From NCBI GenBank assembly GCA_021432635.1, contig MU270026.1:186001-250000 (forward strand): a stretch of 64,000 nt of DNA, in the 5' to 3' direction. The stretch's first letter is position 1. The number at the start of each line of letters is the position of its first letter. Below the pieces are notes generated by a model. The model searched no databases. It was not told the DNA's origin and saw nothing but the letters and a program-made list of their open reading frames with translations. The position numbers were made by a program, and so were the translations under genes. This document shows positions 32,410 through 43,947 of this stretch, piece after piece. The DNA comes from Thozetella sp. PMI_491 (lineage: Eukaryota > Ascomycota > Sordariomycetes > Chaetosphaeriales > Chaetosphaeriaceae).

Positions 32410-34461
32410 ATGAGCAAGATGGCAGCAAACGAGACGGTGATTCTTGCTGAGATACGCGACCTCACACACACGGAGCTCTGGAAACGAACCGAAAAATTCT
32501 TTGCAGATATCCATGCCCCTTCCTATGGCAAGCCTAGCAACGCTGAGGATCTGTCCGTTTCTCCCGACGGAAAGAAACTCGCTTTCACGGGACTTGTCTG
32601 GAACTCGTTGGAGGAGGGGCACAAGTCCCAGGTGTACCTCATCGACCTTACTTATGCGACTGACCAGCCGGCTGGAAGCCTCAACCCTGTAGCTGTCACG
32701 CGGGGTCCTCACACCAGCAAAAACCCTAAATGGTCCCCCGATGGCAAGACTTTGATGTTTTTGTCAGATCGACTCCGCGCTGGACAGTACCAGCTATTTT
32801 CTCTTGCCACCGACCAAATCGGCGATGCCCGACCTATGACTTCAACACCACTCGAGGGCATAGTCGAAGAGTTCGCTTGGTCGAACGACGGAAAGAGTGT
32901 GCTAATTGGGCTTGCTGGGTTCGGCCTTCCGAAGTCGGGGTTCGAGGGCTCTGGATTTCTGCTAGCCAAAGAGGACGGCAGTCCGGCTTGGATGCCTCAG
33001 CTGAAGACAAATCAACAACTTGAAACTGGGCGCAGCCTCTGGGTCCATGACGTTCAAAGTCGACAAACACGAAGAGTCAGCTTGCCAGGCAGAAATGTAT
33101 GGAGATTTGCATGGTGCGGATCCCATGAGGCGATCGCCCTTGTCAGTGCCAGGCCGGAGGAAGGAGCATACCAAGAGTCTTCGGTTGTGAAGATGTCGAT
33201 TTCCGATGGCTCGGAGCAGGTATTGATCAAAGAAAACGGATATTTCTTCACGGAACTCACTGCCTCACCAACGGGAGATAAAATATGCGTCATTGAGTCC
33301 GTGGGCGGTTCTCGAACAAAGCTGATCGGCGAAATGATATGGATTGACGCCAAAGACAACAACTCCCAGTCGCGCCTATCCCTTAAAATGGACGTTTCAT
33401 CGATACAGTGGACTAGCGAAGACACCTTGATAGCAATGGGCGTGAGAGATCTCGAATCTATAGCTGTGGACATCCATCTACCTACACAGATGGCTCACGA
33501 GCTCTGGTCGACAGCAAACGCCTGTGGTCCATCTTACCCAAAAATTACCGCAGTTCCAAGCGGAGGGTTCGTCTTGGTGCGACATGGCTGGGAACTGGCG
33601 CCCCAAATTGGGTTCGTAGGGATAGACGGAAACTATCACAAGATCTTGGATTTTGACCACCCTGGCTACCGTCAGCTTCGCTCCCAGCTTGGACCAAGCC
33701 AAACCGTGTCGTGGAAGGCGCCGGATGGCTTAGAAATCCGGGGCCTCTTGTACGTCCCGCCCGGTGCGCAAAAGCCGTGGCCGTTGCTTCTCCATGTGCA
33801 CGGAGGCCCCTTCAGTGCCTTTCTCGATCACTGGATGGGGTATAATCAGCGGGTGCCGTTTCTCGTCGCCCATGGATTCGCCGTCTTGAACCCTAATCCG
33901 AGAGGGTCACTTGGCCGAGGCCGGGAATTCACTGAGGGTGTGAAGGGGGACGTTGGGGGCGGCGATTCTAGCGACGTCCTAAGCGGTGTTGATTATCTGG
34001 TCGACCTGGGAGTTGCGGACCCAGCGCGACTAGGTGTCATTGGAGCTAGCTATGGGGGCTACCAGGCAGCTTGGCTCACGACTAAAACTGATCTCTTTGC
34101 GGCTTCTGTCCCCATTTCTCCCGTTACTGATTGGCAGCTGCAGTGGATGTGCGGTGATGAGCGTCAGGATATATTCGACGGTCAGCCGTACAATCCAGAG
34201 AGCCTATCATTTCATCGAAGTCCGCTGCGACGCGTCCATCTCTGCAAGACCCCTACGCTACAGCTAGTCGGAACCTTGGATCAGTGCACTCCACCTCCCG
34301 AGGCACATTACTATCACACGGCCCTCCTCGATCACGGAATTAAGTCGAGTATCGTCGAGTATCCGGAAGAAGGCCATGGGGTACGCCGATTTCCGGCCGT
34401 GATCGATGCATGCTGCAGGATATTCAGCTGGTTCAACCACTACATGCCAGTCGAGGAGTAG
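32410..34461 (+). CDS. S9 family serine peptidase (acylaminoacyl/dipeptidyl-peptidase-like)
   Basis: Prolyl-oligopeptidase-type enzymes remove short or acylated N-terminal peptides. A beta-propeller limits access to an alpha/beta-hydrolase domain. The 683-residue intronless ORF has propeller repeats with SPDGKKLAFTG, WSPDGKTLMFLSDR and WSNDGKSVLIG, then the hydrolase from about residue 430. It contains LLLHVHGGPFSAF (oxyanion region), GVIGASYGGYQAAWL with Ser547, GTLDQCTPP with Asp624 and EEGHGVRRF with His656, the complete triad. No signal peptide or membrane anchor is visible, so it is likely cytosolic, which fits the S9C group rather than secreted DPP4/5. It follows a Zn2Cys6 gene in tandem. 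Start Met or the second Met (MAANET) is possible. Confidence 0.92.
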   Translation: MSKMAANETVILAEIRDLTHTELWKRTEKFFADIHAPSYGKPSNAEDLSVSPDGKKLAFTGLVWNSLEEGHKSQVYLIDLTYATDQPAGSLNPVAVTRGPHTSKNPKWSPDGKTLMFLSDRLRAGQYQLFSLATDQIGDARPMTSTPLEGIVEEFAWSNDGKSVLIGLAGFGLPKSGFEGSGFLLAKEDGSPAWMPQLKTNQQLETGRSLWVHDVQSRQTRRVSLPGRNVWRFAWCGSHEAIALVSARPEEGAYQESSVVKMSISDGSEQVLIKENGYFFTELTASPTGDKICVIESVGGSRTKLIGEMIWIDAKDNNSQSRLSLKMDVSSIQWTSEDTLIAMGVRDLESIAVDIHLPTQMAHELWSTANACGPSYPKITAVPSGGFVLVRHGWELAPQIGFVGIDGNYHKILDFDHPGYRQLRSQLGPSQTVSWKAPDGLEIRGLLYVPPGAQKPWPLLLHVHGGPFSAFLDHWMGYNQRVPFLVAHGFAVLNPNPRGSLGRGREFTEGVKGDVGGGDSSDVLSGVDYLVDLGVADPARLGVIGASYGGYQAAWLTTKTDLFAASVPISPVTDWQLQWMCGDERQDIFDGQPYNPESLSFHRSPLRRVHLCKTPTLQLVGTLDQCTPPPEAHYYHTALLDHGIKSSIVEYPEEGHGVRRFPAVIDACCRIFSWFNHYMPVEE

Positions 34462-34592
34462 CCCTCCGCTGGATACGCATGAATGAGGATGGAGAATTTA
34501 GCAGACGTTTCATTCCAAATGCTAACGGCGTGCACTGCGGAAGGAAGAATCAGAGAGTTGAAACAGTGAGAAAACATCGACTATGAAATCTG

Positions 34593-35720
34593 TTAAAGCT
34601 CTTCTTCATCGTTGAGGGCGTTTTCGCGCCTTTCCTTATAGTCCGAGATAGCCTGCAAGCCTTCCTTCTTCCGCCAGTCAGCCGCGGGCCACCCAAATTT
34701 GAAGTACAAATGCCTGATCCAGAGATAATCGTCGTCATCATAACCAAATCCATTATCGGTCATGTCTGGTTCTCCCTGCTTCTCCATTTTTTCGGCGTCG
34801 TAGGGTTCAACGTCATATCCCGAGAGTGTTGAATCGTTATCTGGTATGAAGACCGACCTGCAGGCTATGAATTCTTCCTGTTTCCTCTCGAAGCTACCCA
34901 CATCTAGAGTCAGTAAGTGCCTTAGGTGTCGTTGAGACATACTTGGAGAAGTTGGCTGCGACTGTCCATTTATGGACCAACAATATCGATAAGGGGGCAT
35001 TTAACCATGGAACACGTACTAGCTTGCCACATCATGGACCAATGAATCCATTCTAATGATTCTCTCGTAAATCAGCCCTTTCATCGTATCCAACTGCAGA
35101 GCAACGCCGCCGCTCTCATAGCCACGAGCGATATCGATTCGGTAACGGCGGCGAACAATCCGCTTGAGCCGAAGCTGCTCTTCTTCATCGCCACTTCCTC
35201 CCTGTTGGAGGCGGATTAGGCCATCGTCACCGCCGTCGTCCCAGGCATAGTCTTCTCCATCGTCGTCTGGGTCGTAATATGAATCAAAATAAGGTTCACC
35301 TAGCGGGTCACCGTTGTCTGGCTCGGGTACATAGCCTGTTGCGAAGCTTTTGTAGTCGACGTTCTGTTCAGAATCCAGCCTGGGAAGGTGTTTGAACACG
35401 TCGGTTGTAAAATCTGAACAGCGATATCTATACTCTTCGGCCGTGACATCTGGCCAACCCTCAGGCGGTGGGCATTGAAGCGAGTCTGCGGCGATGTGGA
35501 GAGTGGTGAGAAATCGGTAGTACTGGTAAAAGGGAGCGACTAATGTATCCCTGAGAGCCTTCTTTATGGCTTTTTCATGTTCCATGTAGACTTGATCGAG
35601 TTTGTGGGACGCTTTTCGCAGTGCAAGGGCAGAATCGAGAGTAGGCAAAGCTTGGAAGATTTGCATTAGGAGCTCAGGGGGTAGTTGAAGCAGCTGGCTG
35701 GGGCTTCTCGCGTCGGCCAT
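34593..35720 (-). CDS. F-box domain protein
   Basis: F-box proteins connect substrates to SCF ubiquitin ligases through Skp1. The ATG at 35720 gives MADARSPSQLLQLPPELLMQ, with the F-box LPPELLMQIFQALPTLDSAL at residues ~12-32. After it come a helical region, an acidic segment (YDPDDDGEDYAWDDGGDDG) and RRRYRIDIARGYESGG. The C-terminal part VGSFERKQEEFIACRSVFIP to DEEEL (34593) lies in another frame. It must be joined through two small introns near 35019-34965 (donor GTACGT) and 34955-34900 (acceptor CTCTAG). With standard donors the second junction is one base out of frame; a weaker donor GTCTCA would restore it. The model is therefore uncertain at the join, or the gene carries a shift. Confidence 0.7.
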
Positions 35721-36552
35721 CTTTTCTGTTGGGTACCTCGACCCCGTTGAACCTTTGTTGATGGTAATCACGTAATCTGAGGGCTCAGGAGCTAAATGAA
35801 TAAGATGAAAACACGTCTGCTGGTCGCTCCGGGCTGCAACACCCAGGCGTTGAGGCTATTGCTGTTGGGAACCACAGCCACAGCGTTGAAAGCGGCATGC
35901 GTGGACAGGCTGGATATGTGGACCCGACGTATGTGCTCCTGGCGGATCTAGGCCTAATTAGACCCCGGCCAGCCGAGGCGCGGGGGACTGGAGGAGCGCG
36001 AGGCTGGCGACAGCAGATCAGGAGGGAAAGGATTTCTTCTGCGAGAAATAGCACGTATCGATGCGCCGTGGTTACTATCTCACCATGCGATGTCTGAGGG
36101 CATAGGTAACGAGAGAGCTGTCGGCAGACGAGAAGAGGAAAGTTACTCACAGAAGCCAGACCGTAATGAGGCACCTCGGCGCTCTCAAACTCACCGCCAT
36201 CTGTCCAATGTGACTTTGAGCCGGGTAGGGGAGTGTGTCTTGTTGCACGCTATCGAAGCAGATGGCCGAGAAGTAGTGTGAGGGAGGTCACTCGCCCGTG
36301 GCTACGATTTGTGCATCGCGTTCGGCTGCCTGCTCTGCCATGCATTGCCGTGCCGTGCCGTGCAGACACCGTGACGATATCCTATTCGCTGTCACAGTGG
36401 GTCTCAATCATTCAAATAGATTCAAATAGGCCACTCCGCCAGCACCTCGTTGCATAACATTCTCGCATGCGGTTCGAAGTATTCTCCTGTTTCGCAGCTC
36501 TTCGGCTGGCGTGAGCGCACAAGACATTAGCAATTGGAGACACTTTGGTATC
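35721..36552. other. Divergent promoter region, F-box / kinase
   Basis: About 830 bp between divergent starts. GC-rich in the middle, with a short TGCCGTGCCGTGCCGTGC microsatellite at 36345-36365. No gene is seen. Confidence 0.45.
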
Positions 36553-37597
36553 ATGTCACAGGAGTGCGACGCGCAGCCTTTGCCAGCTGAGAGCGGAGAT
36601 GATGGACCTCGGAGCCAGGAGAGAATCCCTTCCGATGGGGCAGAAACCCCAGGAGAGCTAACCCAGACAGCCAAACCTGCTGCTGACATTCCGTCACAAG
36701 TTACCCAGGGCTCGCAAAGTGCAGAAAATCAGCCGGAAGAGCTCCGACTAGAGGCATTCGAGCTCGTCAGGGAGCTCGAAGAAGGTAAATTCGCGATCAG
36801 CTATCAAGCTCGCTACCACCAGTCTGGGCGCGACTGCGTCTTGAAGAGGTATCTCAAGCACCCCTCTTCGCAAGCGAAACTAGTACGGCGCCATATTGAA
36901 CTACGTGGCGATCTCCACCACCCAGGCATCGTCGGCTTCCACGGATGGTTCGAAGATGAGAGGTACCTGTATCTGATCTTCGACTACATCGAGGGGGGCG
37001 ATCTATACTCCCAGATAGAGGCGGAAGGTGCCTTCCCAGAGCCCCTTGCCGCCAGCTACGTCAAGCAGACGGCCGAAGCGCTCCAGTACCTCCACGACAG
37101 GCAGATCATGCACCGCGACGTCAAGACCGAGAACCTCATAAAGGCCTCGGACGGGACCATCCGCTTGGATGGTTTCACGCATAGCGCACGCGCAATAGAT
37201 GGCCGCCGCAACTCTTGCTGTGGCACACTCGACTATCTACCTCCCGAGATGCTCATTGCATACCGCGACAAAAATTCATACTCGGACGCCGTGGACCAGT
37301 GGACGCTAGGCGTTTTAGCTTACGAACTTCTTACCGGGAAGGCGCCTTGGGGTGACTGTACGCCGGTAGAAGTTCAGAGGCGGATTAAAAACCTTAACAT
37401 GGTCCCGCTGCCGGAAACAGTGACGGAAGCCGCGCGGGATTTGGTCCACGGGGTCAGGCGCCATTTTGACGTTTCCCCCCTCTGCTTTAGAGCCACTTGC
37501 TGACGCTCTCTTCTAGCTTATGCAGCTTGAGCCTGAAAGTCGCTTCACCCTAGAAGCCGTTCTCAATCATCCTTGGATTAGGGAGCACTGCCCATGA
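36553..37597 (+). CDS. Aurora-like protein kinase, diverged (DGF in place of DFG)
   Basis: Serine/threonine kinase fold closest in pattern to Aurora. Exon 1 is 36553-37452, a 64-nt intron covers 37453-37516 (CTGAC branch, TCTAG) and exon 2 is 37517-37597, giving 326 residues. Retained features are the ATP Lys in CVLKRY (K98), the alpha-C Glu in RRHIELRGDLHHPGIV, HRDVKTEN (H187-N194), the Aurora-like activation segment RRNSCCGTLDYLPPEML, and a C-lobe ending ESRFTLEAVLNHPWI. Altered features are the Gly-rich loop, reduced to LEEGKFAIS, and the metal-binding DFG, which reads D206-G207-F208 (RLDGFTHS). An acidic, disordered N-terminus of ~70 residues precedes the domain. It may be a low-activity or regulatory paralogue rather than the mitotic kinase. 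The start at 36553 is the first in-frame ATG. Confidence 0.85.
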
Positions 37598-37793
37598 ATA
37601 GGGGAGTTGAATACTGTAATACGAGCACGAGTTGAATACTGCAATACGAGCACGAGCATCACAACATCGCGAGAGAGTTTTTTCGACAGGGCCACCAGGG
37701 GCTCGGCCACAGCAATAAGCTGGGTTGGTCGGATTATTTAGTTAATTAGTTGTTAAGGTGTCTAAGGAATGTGATACAACAGGCCCTCGTCCG

Positions 37794-39569
37794 TCAAATG
37801 TCGTAAACCTTGAAGCCGCCCGGGATGCGGACCTGGAAGAACTGCGAAGGGTCGTACTTGAGCGATGCCGCCCTCAGCAGGTCCACGTTCTCCTTGCCGT
37901 AGCTCGAGAGGGGATCCTGGTCCTGGTTCGCGTAGTTGATGTACCGGAAGGGCACGTCCTGGCCGCTCGACTTGGCATACGCCTCGATCTCGGCCGTGGC
38001 GGCGCCGAGCTTCTCGCTCACCAACTTCTCCCACTTGGACGACGGGAGGAGCGCCTCGACCTGCATAACGTTGGCGTTCTGGGTCCGGCCCTCCAGGCCG
38101 AAGATATTGTTCGGCGCATCACCGTACGTCTTGGGCAGGGGAGTGAGCAGGAAGATGACATTGACAGCCTCGTCCACCTGGGCATCAAGCTCGGCCACCG
38201 TCTTGTCCATGACTTCCAAGACCTTGTTGCCCATGTCGATAGTGTTGAAGAAGCTGGAGGTGTACCAGACGTTGTACTCGACAGTGGTGGACGTCAGCAG
38301 GTTGATGAGGCTGGTGTAAGGCATGGTGGTGCGGGTGTCGATGAGGGAGGTCAGGTTGCCGAGACCAATAAATGAAGGCGAGTTAGCTTCGCCGTCGACG
38401 TTGGCGGTGATCAGGGCGACCGTCGAGCCGGAGCCGTGGGTCCATGAGAAAGAGACGAAGCCGTTCTCCGACTTGACCGTCGGCATGTTGTCGACCATGG
38501 TGGTATACTTTTGGAGGACGACGTCCCTCTGGTCCGAGAGGAAGGCCTGGATGCCGCCGTAGACATCGTGGGATGCGAAAGTGCGGATGTAGAACTTGGT
38601 TACGAGACCGACGTTGTTCCAACCGCCCTTGAGAACCTTGAAAAGATCCGGGTTCTGCTTGGCGCTGGCCCGGACGATGTTGCCGTTGGCGAGGACAACC
38701 TGAAGAATTCAATCATCAGTGATGACGACCATCGTATAGATACCATGGGCATTTACCTCATAGGCGATGACGTTGTCGGCGGACAGTCCAACCTTTCCAG
38801 AGTACCAGGAGAAGCCTAGGTAGCGATGCTACATTAGCCGACGCCTCTCACATGATCATGCCAAGGTGCGAAGCTTACCACCACCCAGGAGGAAACCACC
38901 GACGCCAACGTGCGGGGCACGTCCGCCTACCGACATGAGGCCGAGGGGCTCAAGAGCAGCGTACACGCTAGACCATCTTGCGCCAGTGCCAACGGCCACA
39001 TAGCTCGAGTTCTGCCAGTCCAAGTCAGAATTTTCACGCATACAATCGAGAGACAAACAATAGCCTTACAGATCCGCAGTTCGAGACCTTGATCGAGTCC
39101 AAGTTGCCAAGGTCAATGGTAACACCCTCCGCAATGTTGGCAGCAGTTGGGCTAGGAGAATGACCACCGCTTCGAATGGCAGCAGCCCAGCCGTTGCCAC
39201 AGTCGGCGGCGAGCGCCTTGATGCCGGCGGCGACCTGCTCGACGTTCTCGGGCTTGAAGACGCACCAGGGAGAAACGTCGGCCACGTCCTGCGAGTAGTA
39301 GGAAGTGAGGGTGGCCGTGTACTCGGCGTCTTCAGGGAAGAAGAGCTGAGCGCCCAGACCGGCGTTGATCAGCGTAGAGCACTTGGGTGAATCGTTAGCG
39401 CAGTGCGACGCGGGTCGTGCGGGGGGAAACGGCTGGTGGTGATGCTTACGCCCTTCAGGTTGCTCGAGGGGCCGCTGGTTTGGGAAGTAATGTTCTCGGA
39501 GGCGGCCGAGGCCAGGCTGGTGAGAGCCAAAAGCACCGCGGCGCCGGTAGCAGCGACCTTGGAAGCCAT
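37794..39569 (-). CDS. Secreted FAD-linked oxidase (BBE/VAO type, PCMH domain)
   Basis: Berberine-bridge-like flavoenzymes oxidise alcohols, sugars or alkaloid-like rings and often act outside the cell or in secondary metabolism. Five exons, 39569-39450, 39381-39070, 39011-38879, 38815-38757 and 38699-37794, join in frame to 509 residues; the introns are 57-68 nt. MASKVAATGAAVLLALTSLA is a signal peptide. The FAD domain shows WCVFKPENVEQVAAGIKA, then AAAIRSGGHSPSP with the His that carries 8-alpha-linked FAD, VAVGTGARWSSVY, and MSVGGRAPHVGVGGFLLGGG. The usual Cys of bicovalent members is absent from the latter, so a single FAD link is expected. The C-terminal BBE-type segment ends PSQFFQVRIPGGFKVYDI. 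Substrate unknown; the neighbours are not biosynthetic genes. Confidence 0.92.
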
Positions 39570-42500
39570 GTTGGACTATGCTGGTATCAAGCTCACCGTG
39601 TTTTGATAGAGATGGTACCGAACATCATCATCGGGAGTGAGCACCCGGGGATATTTAAACCGGCTCGCATTGTACGAAAAACCCGGGGTGCCACGTTGTA
39701 AATGGGCCCCCACACGGGGCTCAACCGAAATCGTGTACCTGACCCAGGCCCGTGGCACCGCTCTTTGCCTTCATAAGTCGTCTTCACTCCCGGGCGGACA
39801 TTTCCGATCCAGTCTAGCAGATTCGCCTACCTCAGCTATTACTACGAAGACGGTAGAGTATTGCCCTGCCTTACTACTCCCGGTGTGCGCTGCCCCTGGG
39901 CCAGCTTCTAGACCAGTGGGGCCGGCATGGATATCTCATGCTATGAATACGCACCCATGCACAACGCAATTTGGGCGGATGCCTACGCCGGTGCCCTCCT
40001 ACCTCGTACTCGTACAGAGAGAGACGCCAGCGCCCTCTCGAGGACAATCGAACCGACTTCCGGGTTTTCTCGGCCCCCCCTGCCTCACCCCCATTGCCCC
40101 CCCGAAAAGCATGTTAAGGAAAACAGATCGCCTCCCGTCTCCTGCCGAACTCGGTCTTCTATGAAGTTCATCCGGAGAAAAATGTAGACGTTCATTTAGA
40201 CGCTTTAAGCGGGAGAGGGGGCACGAAGCGACTGTGTGTAGGCAGTTCCTTCATTTCTGCTACCCTGCCCCGTATGCGGGGGAGGGGGGGATCTTCGATG
40301 AGGACTTTCGCTCGCATCGCTACCTTGGTTTAAGGTCGTGCCAATACGGTGGGGAACCGAAACCGAGCCCAGTAGCGCGCCAAGGCGGGCATTCTGGAGC
40401 CTAGTGCGAAGGGAAAAGACCACCAGATACAAAATAACCCCATCGCCGGTTGAAACAAGGTAGTAAAGCGTTCCATGGCTTCAAGAGCACTTCCTAGCAC
40501 CCCCCCTGGTTTGCTGCAGAGTCAGCTTTATGCGAATTTCAATTGTCTTCCTAATTGGGCAATCACGTCGCCCGCCAGTAGATATCAACATCCTCCGATC
40601 AATCCACAATCTACGATATAAGATGCCAACAAGAACAAAGCTCGCGTGAAGAAGGGATCCAAAAAAAAAAAAAAAATCCCGCTTTTAATCTGTACATACC
40701 TTGTGTTCTTGATCGCCGAGAGTTGCCCACGGGACGATCAGTCGATGTACCCACCCAGTTTGTCCGACTGGAGATGCCGTTCCTACCGATTTTCGGCTAG
40801 GATGGCCAGCTCAAGCCAGTCCAGCTTTCTAGTACCCCTGGTAAGACCCCAAGCTAAGTAGCATATCGATAATATCTCGTCCTGCCTCGAACATACGTAC
40901 TCCTAGCTTCGCGCTTAAATCTCACTTGCTACCGACCCCTGCCTTCGACCCATTTGCTCCTTGTCCTCCTCGTGCAAGTGTATAACACCAAAGAGGGGTC
41001 GCGGTCTCCCCCCAACCGGTAGCGATACGGGACACGCCTCCGCCCGAGATGCAGCCGAGTGGCTGCTGCCACTACGGACTTTCCAAGATCCAAGATATAA
41101 GATTCTTTTATTCATTCGTACAAGAGAAGGCAAGATGCCGGATTGTTAACGGTTAACATCCCATCCCGTCTGCAGGCGTGGATTCGAAAGAAGGACAGCA
41201 TCGGGAGACCCAATCAACAGTAGTATGTAACGTAGGTACAATGCAGCTTCAGCAAAAGTCTCGGTTACTTCCGGGATTCCGGAAATGGACTTGTTGATAC
41301 TTCGGCGGCCGCCTGCCAGGCATTCCCCCTGAATCTCCCTCAAGGACTCGTCCCTATCGCCCTACCGCACTATTGCATAATAGTTGCTCCTGTCCCCAGG
41401 CCTCTGTTAGGGGTGTAGGCTTTAACCCCAAGTTAAAGGCCGCAGCCAATGAACGGAAGCTTTCTTCCGAGATGCTCAGGGCGCCGCTGGGGGGCTACCA
41501 TGCTCTGTACAGACGAGCTAAAACGTCTTTCATTTACCGTCAACGGTGAGGATGAGGGGGAAGCTATTTCTGATACGCAACCTAAACAGTCTCGGCGGCA
41601 TGGGGTAGTAGGTCGCCAAGAGGAATGCTTCGACCCCCTTCCACACAAGACTTTTGCTCTGCTGTATCTAGCTCTCAGGATAGGCGTTAGACTATTTTGC
41701 CTTGGCGACCCGGGTGAATAGAAAACCTTCAAAGCGGGCCGTGAGCTGGAGCCCCTTTGAAGGCTTCAAGATGGGAGGATCGCCAAGTCCATGCAGGGCA
41801 CGGCCTTCCGGCTCTCGTCGCCCTGCTCGGTGGCTGCAGGGCTTTTCTCTCCGCCGGGACGGAGGACTCACGCTAAGACTAGCGCGAGCAAAATATAGTA
41901 CGGTACATACCATGTCCCAGGTGGAAAAAAAAACTTCATCTATGACATTGGACGCATGTCAGAAAGTAGGGGAGTGAGTAACTCTAGGTTGGGGCCCAGG
42001 AGAAATGAATCGAACGAGACATCGCCTTCTAGCTTCGACTAGCTTCGACCGCCACCTTACAGGTACCAGTGCAACGGTCTAGATTAACCCGGGATTCTCT
42101 CTAAACCTAAATCGGTCCTTATCTCCCGCGGATGCCACCCCTAGACGGGAAAGGCTGGTGTGGCTTGCGTGTAGGAGTTCAAATCACTTGCTTCTTCTGT
42201 AACGGGGAGGGATTCTTGTCGGGTTGCCCAGTCGAAGAATTGATGATTTATGTGCACTAGGCATGCACGTCAAGCTCTCCCCTAAAGCCTGCATGCGCAC
42301 CCCTCCAGGACCGACTCAGGATCAAGTTTGGTAACCGTCTCAAGCGGGGGGTATCTCTAGGATGAAGAATCCATGCCACGTTGGATCCTCCTCCCCACGC
42401 TCCCCGGTGACAGATTTTCCAGCTGCTGGGGCTCGGTGGAGTGAGAAGTGAATGCGTGTGCCATTGTATATATGATCATCCTCCGGATGCCCTACTCTGG

Positions 42501-42587
42501 GAAGGGAGAGTTCGCTTGGGCCTCCCAAACCTTCTTTTTAGCTTTTCTTCCTGGGAGGGTCTTCCCCAGCGCACAGAGATCGCCGCC
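39570..42587. other. 3-kb interval with no recognisable gene
   Basis: Many short ORFs on both strands, none with family features. An A15 run lies near 40661-40675. CT-rich promoter-like stretches occur just before 42588. The upstream region of the FAD oxidase has a TATA-like GATATTTAAA at 39651-39660 (read on either strand). Confidence 0.4.
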
Positions 42588-43947
42588 ATGGCCTCCAACA
42601 GTTCGGCCGTCGATCCGGCAGCCTTAGCGCTGATTTACCCGATGCCCACGGGCGACCCGTCCGTGACCTCAAAAGTGCTTGCGTCAATATGGATCATGTT
42701 CACCATCTCCACCATCTTCCTAGGGCTTCGTGTGTACTGCCGTTCGATTCGGACGAAGACTATGTGGTGGGATGACTACCTCTTGATTACGGGCTGGGTC
42801 TTGATGCTGGTAGCGGTGGCTCTGCAGACAGAGATCTTCCGCGATGGGTACTTGGTAACAGCGCTCTCGGGACCAATCATCAGCCCCGCGAATCTGGCTT
42901 CGGACAGTGTGATGAAGATTTCACTCGCCTTCAGCAAGACCTCTTTTTCTGTCATGTTGTTGAGAGTCACCAAGAAGGGTTGGGTACCTTGGGTGATCTA
43001 TGCCTGCACCGCTATCATGGACATTGCCTGTCTAGTCCATGCTGTGCTCACTTGGCGAGCCAGCTGCGGCGTTCCGGCGGCATCTTTCAACTGGCAGCCG
43101 TGCTGGTCGACAGACAGTGGCATTTGGATGAACATGATCGGCGCTAGTAAGTTTGTTTGCTATAGTTCTTCAGAGAGCGACCCGCGTCGCTACTGCCCAG
43201 CCGCGTATACTGATCGTTGTCCACTAAATAGTCATCTCCGCCGTGACCGACTTCATTCTCGCGCTTGTGCCAATCTACGTTGTCTGGGGTCTGCAAATGC
43301 CTAGACGAGAGAAATACGGTGTAGCCGTCGCCATGGGAATCGGTATTCTGTAAGCAGAATCTCGCACAGGTTATCCCTAGAGAAGATCATGCCCCGTTTT
43401 GCTAACCACTTATAAATCGTAGTGCCGGTGCTGTTGCTGTTCTCCGAGCTGTCGAGGCTAACCAGGTAACCAAAGTCGTCGGTCCTGCCTGTGAGTACCC
43501 AAGTCATCTAAAACTACCCGTCGGCGCCCAAGCCCAAGTTGCTAAACTACCTTTTGTCAAGTTTCCTACCGTCTTGCCGATTTGAGCATCTGGATCCACG
43601 CAGAGGCCGACGCTGCCTTGGTCGCCTGCTCTATCCCGGCCCTACGCGTCCTCTTCCGCGACTTCAAGAAGTACTTCACGACTAGCTCCCGCTCCCGCTC
43701 CAACGGACAGCAATATATCCGATCCAACCAGCAAAGCAAGTTTCACGGCGGAATGAACTCCAGCATTGCTGGAGCGACCACGGTGAAGCCCGACAACGAC
43801 AGTGAGACTAGCATCTTGTCCGACAAGAATGGAATACGACAAACCCGCCACGTGATCATCGAATATGACACACCAAATCACCATAAATATGGAGAGCAAG
43901 GCATCGAGCTTGAAAGCCAGCGAAAGCCACCTAGCCGTCGACCGTAA
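42588..43947 (+). CDS. Pth11-like integral membrane protein (fungal rhodopsin-domain family)
   Basis: A seven-helix plasma-membrane protein of the fungal 'rhodopsin domain' family (PF20684), which includes Pth11-like receptors. Exons are 42588-43146, 43232-43349, 43423-43490 and 43562-43947, giving 376 residues; the introns are 71-85 nt. Family pattern: VLASIWIMFTISTIFLGLRVYCR, MWWDDYLLITGWVLML (the typical W-D-D-Y), MKISLAFSKTSFSVMLLRVT, WVIYACTAIMD, CWSTDSGIWMN, then TDFILALVPIYVVWGLQMPRREKYGVAVAMGIGI and SIWIHAEADAALVACSIPALR. The cytoplasmic tail of ~100 residues is Ser/Arg-rich. There is no CFEM domain at the N-terminus. Ligand and signalling role are unknown. Confidence 0.9.

Noticed and set aside
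37758-38375. 205-codon plus-strand ORF
   Set aside because: Antisense to the last exon of the FAD oxidase; it is rich in Arg/Leu/Val, as expected for a shadow of GC-rich coding sequence.
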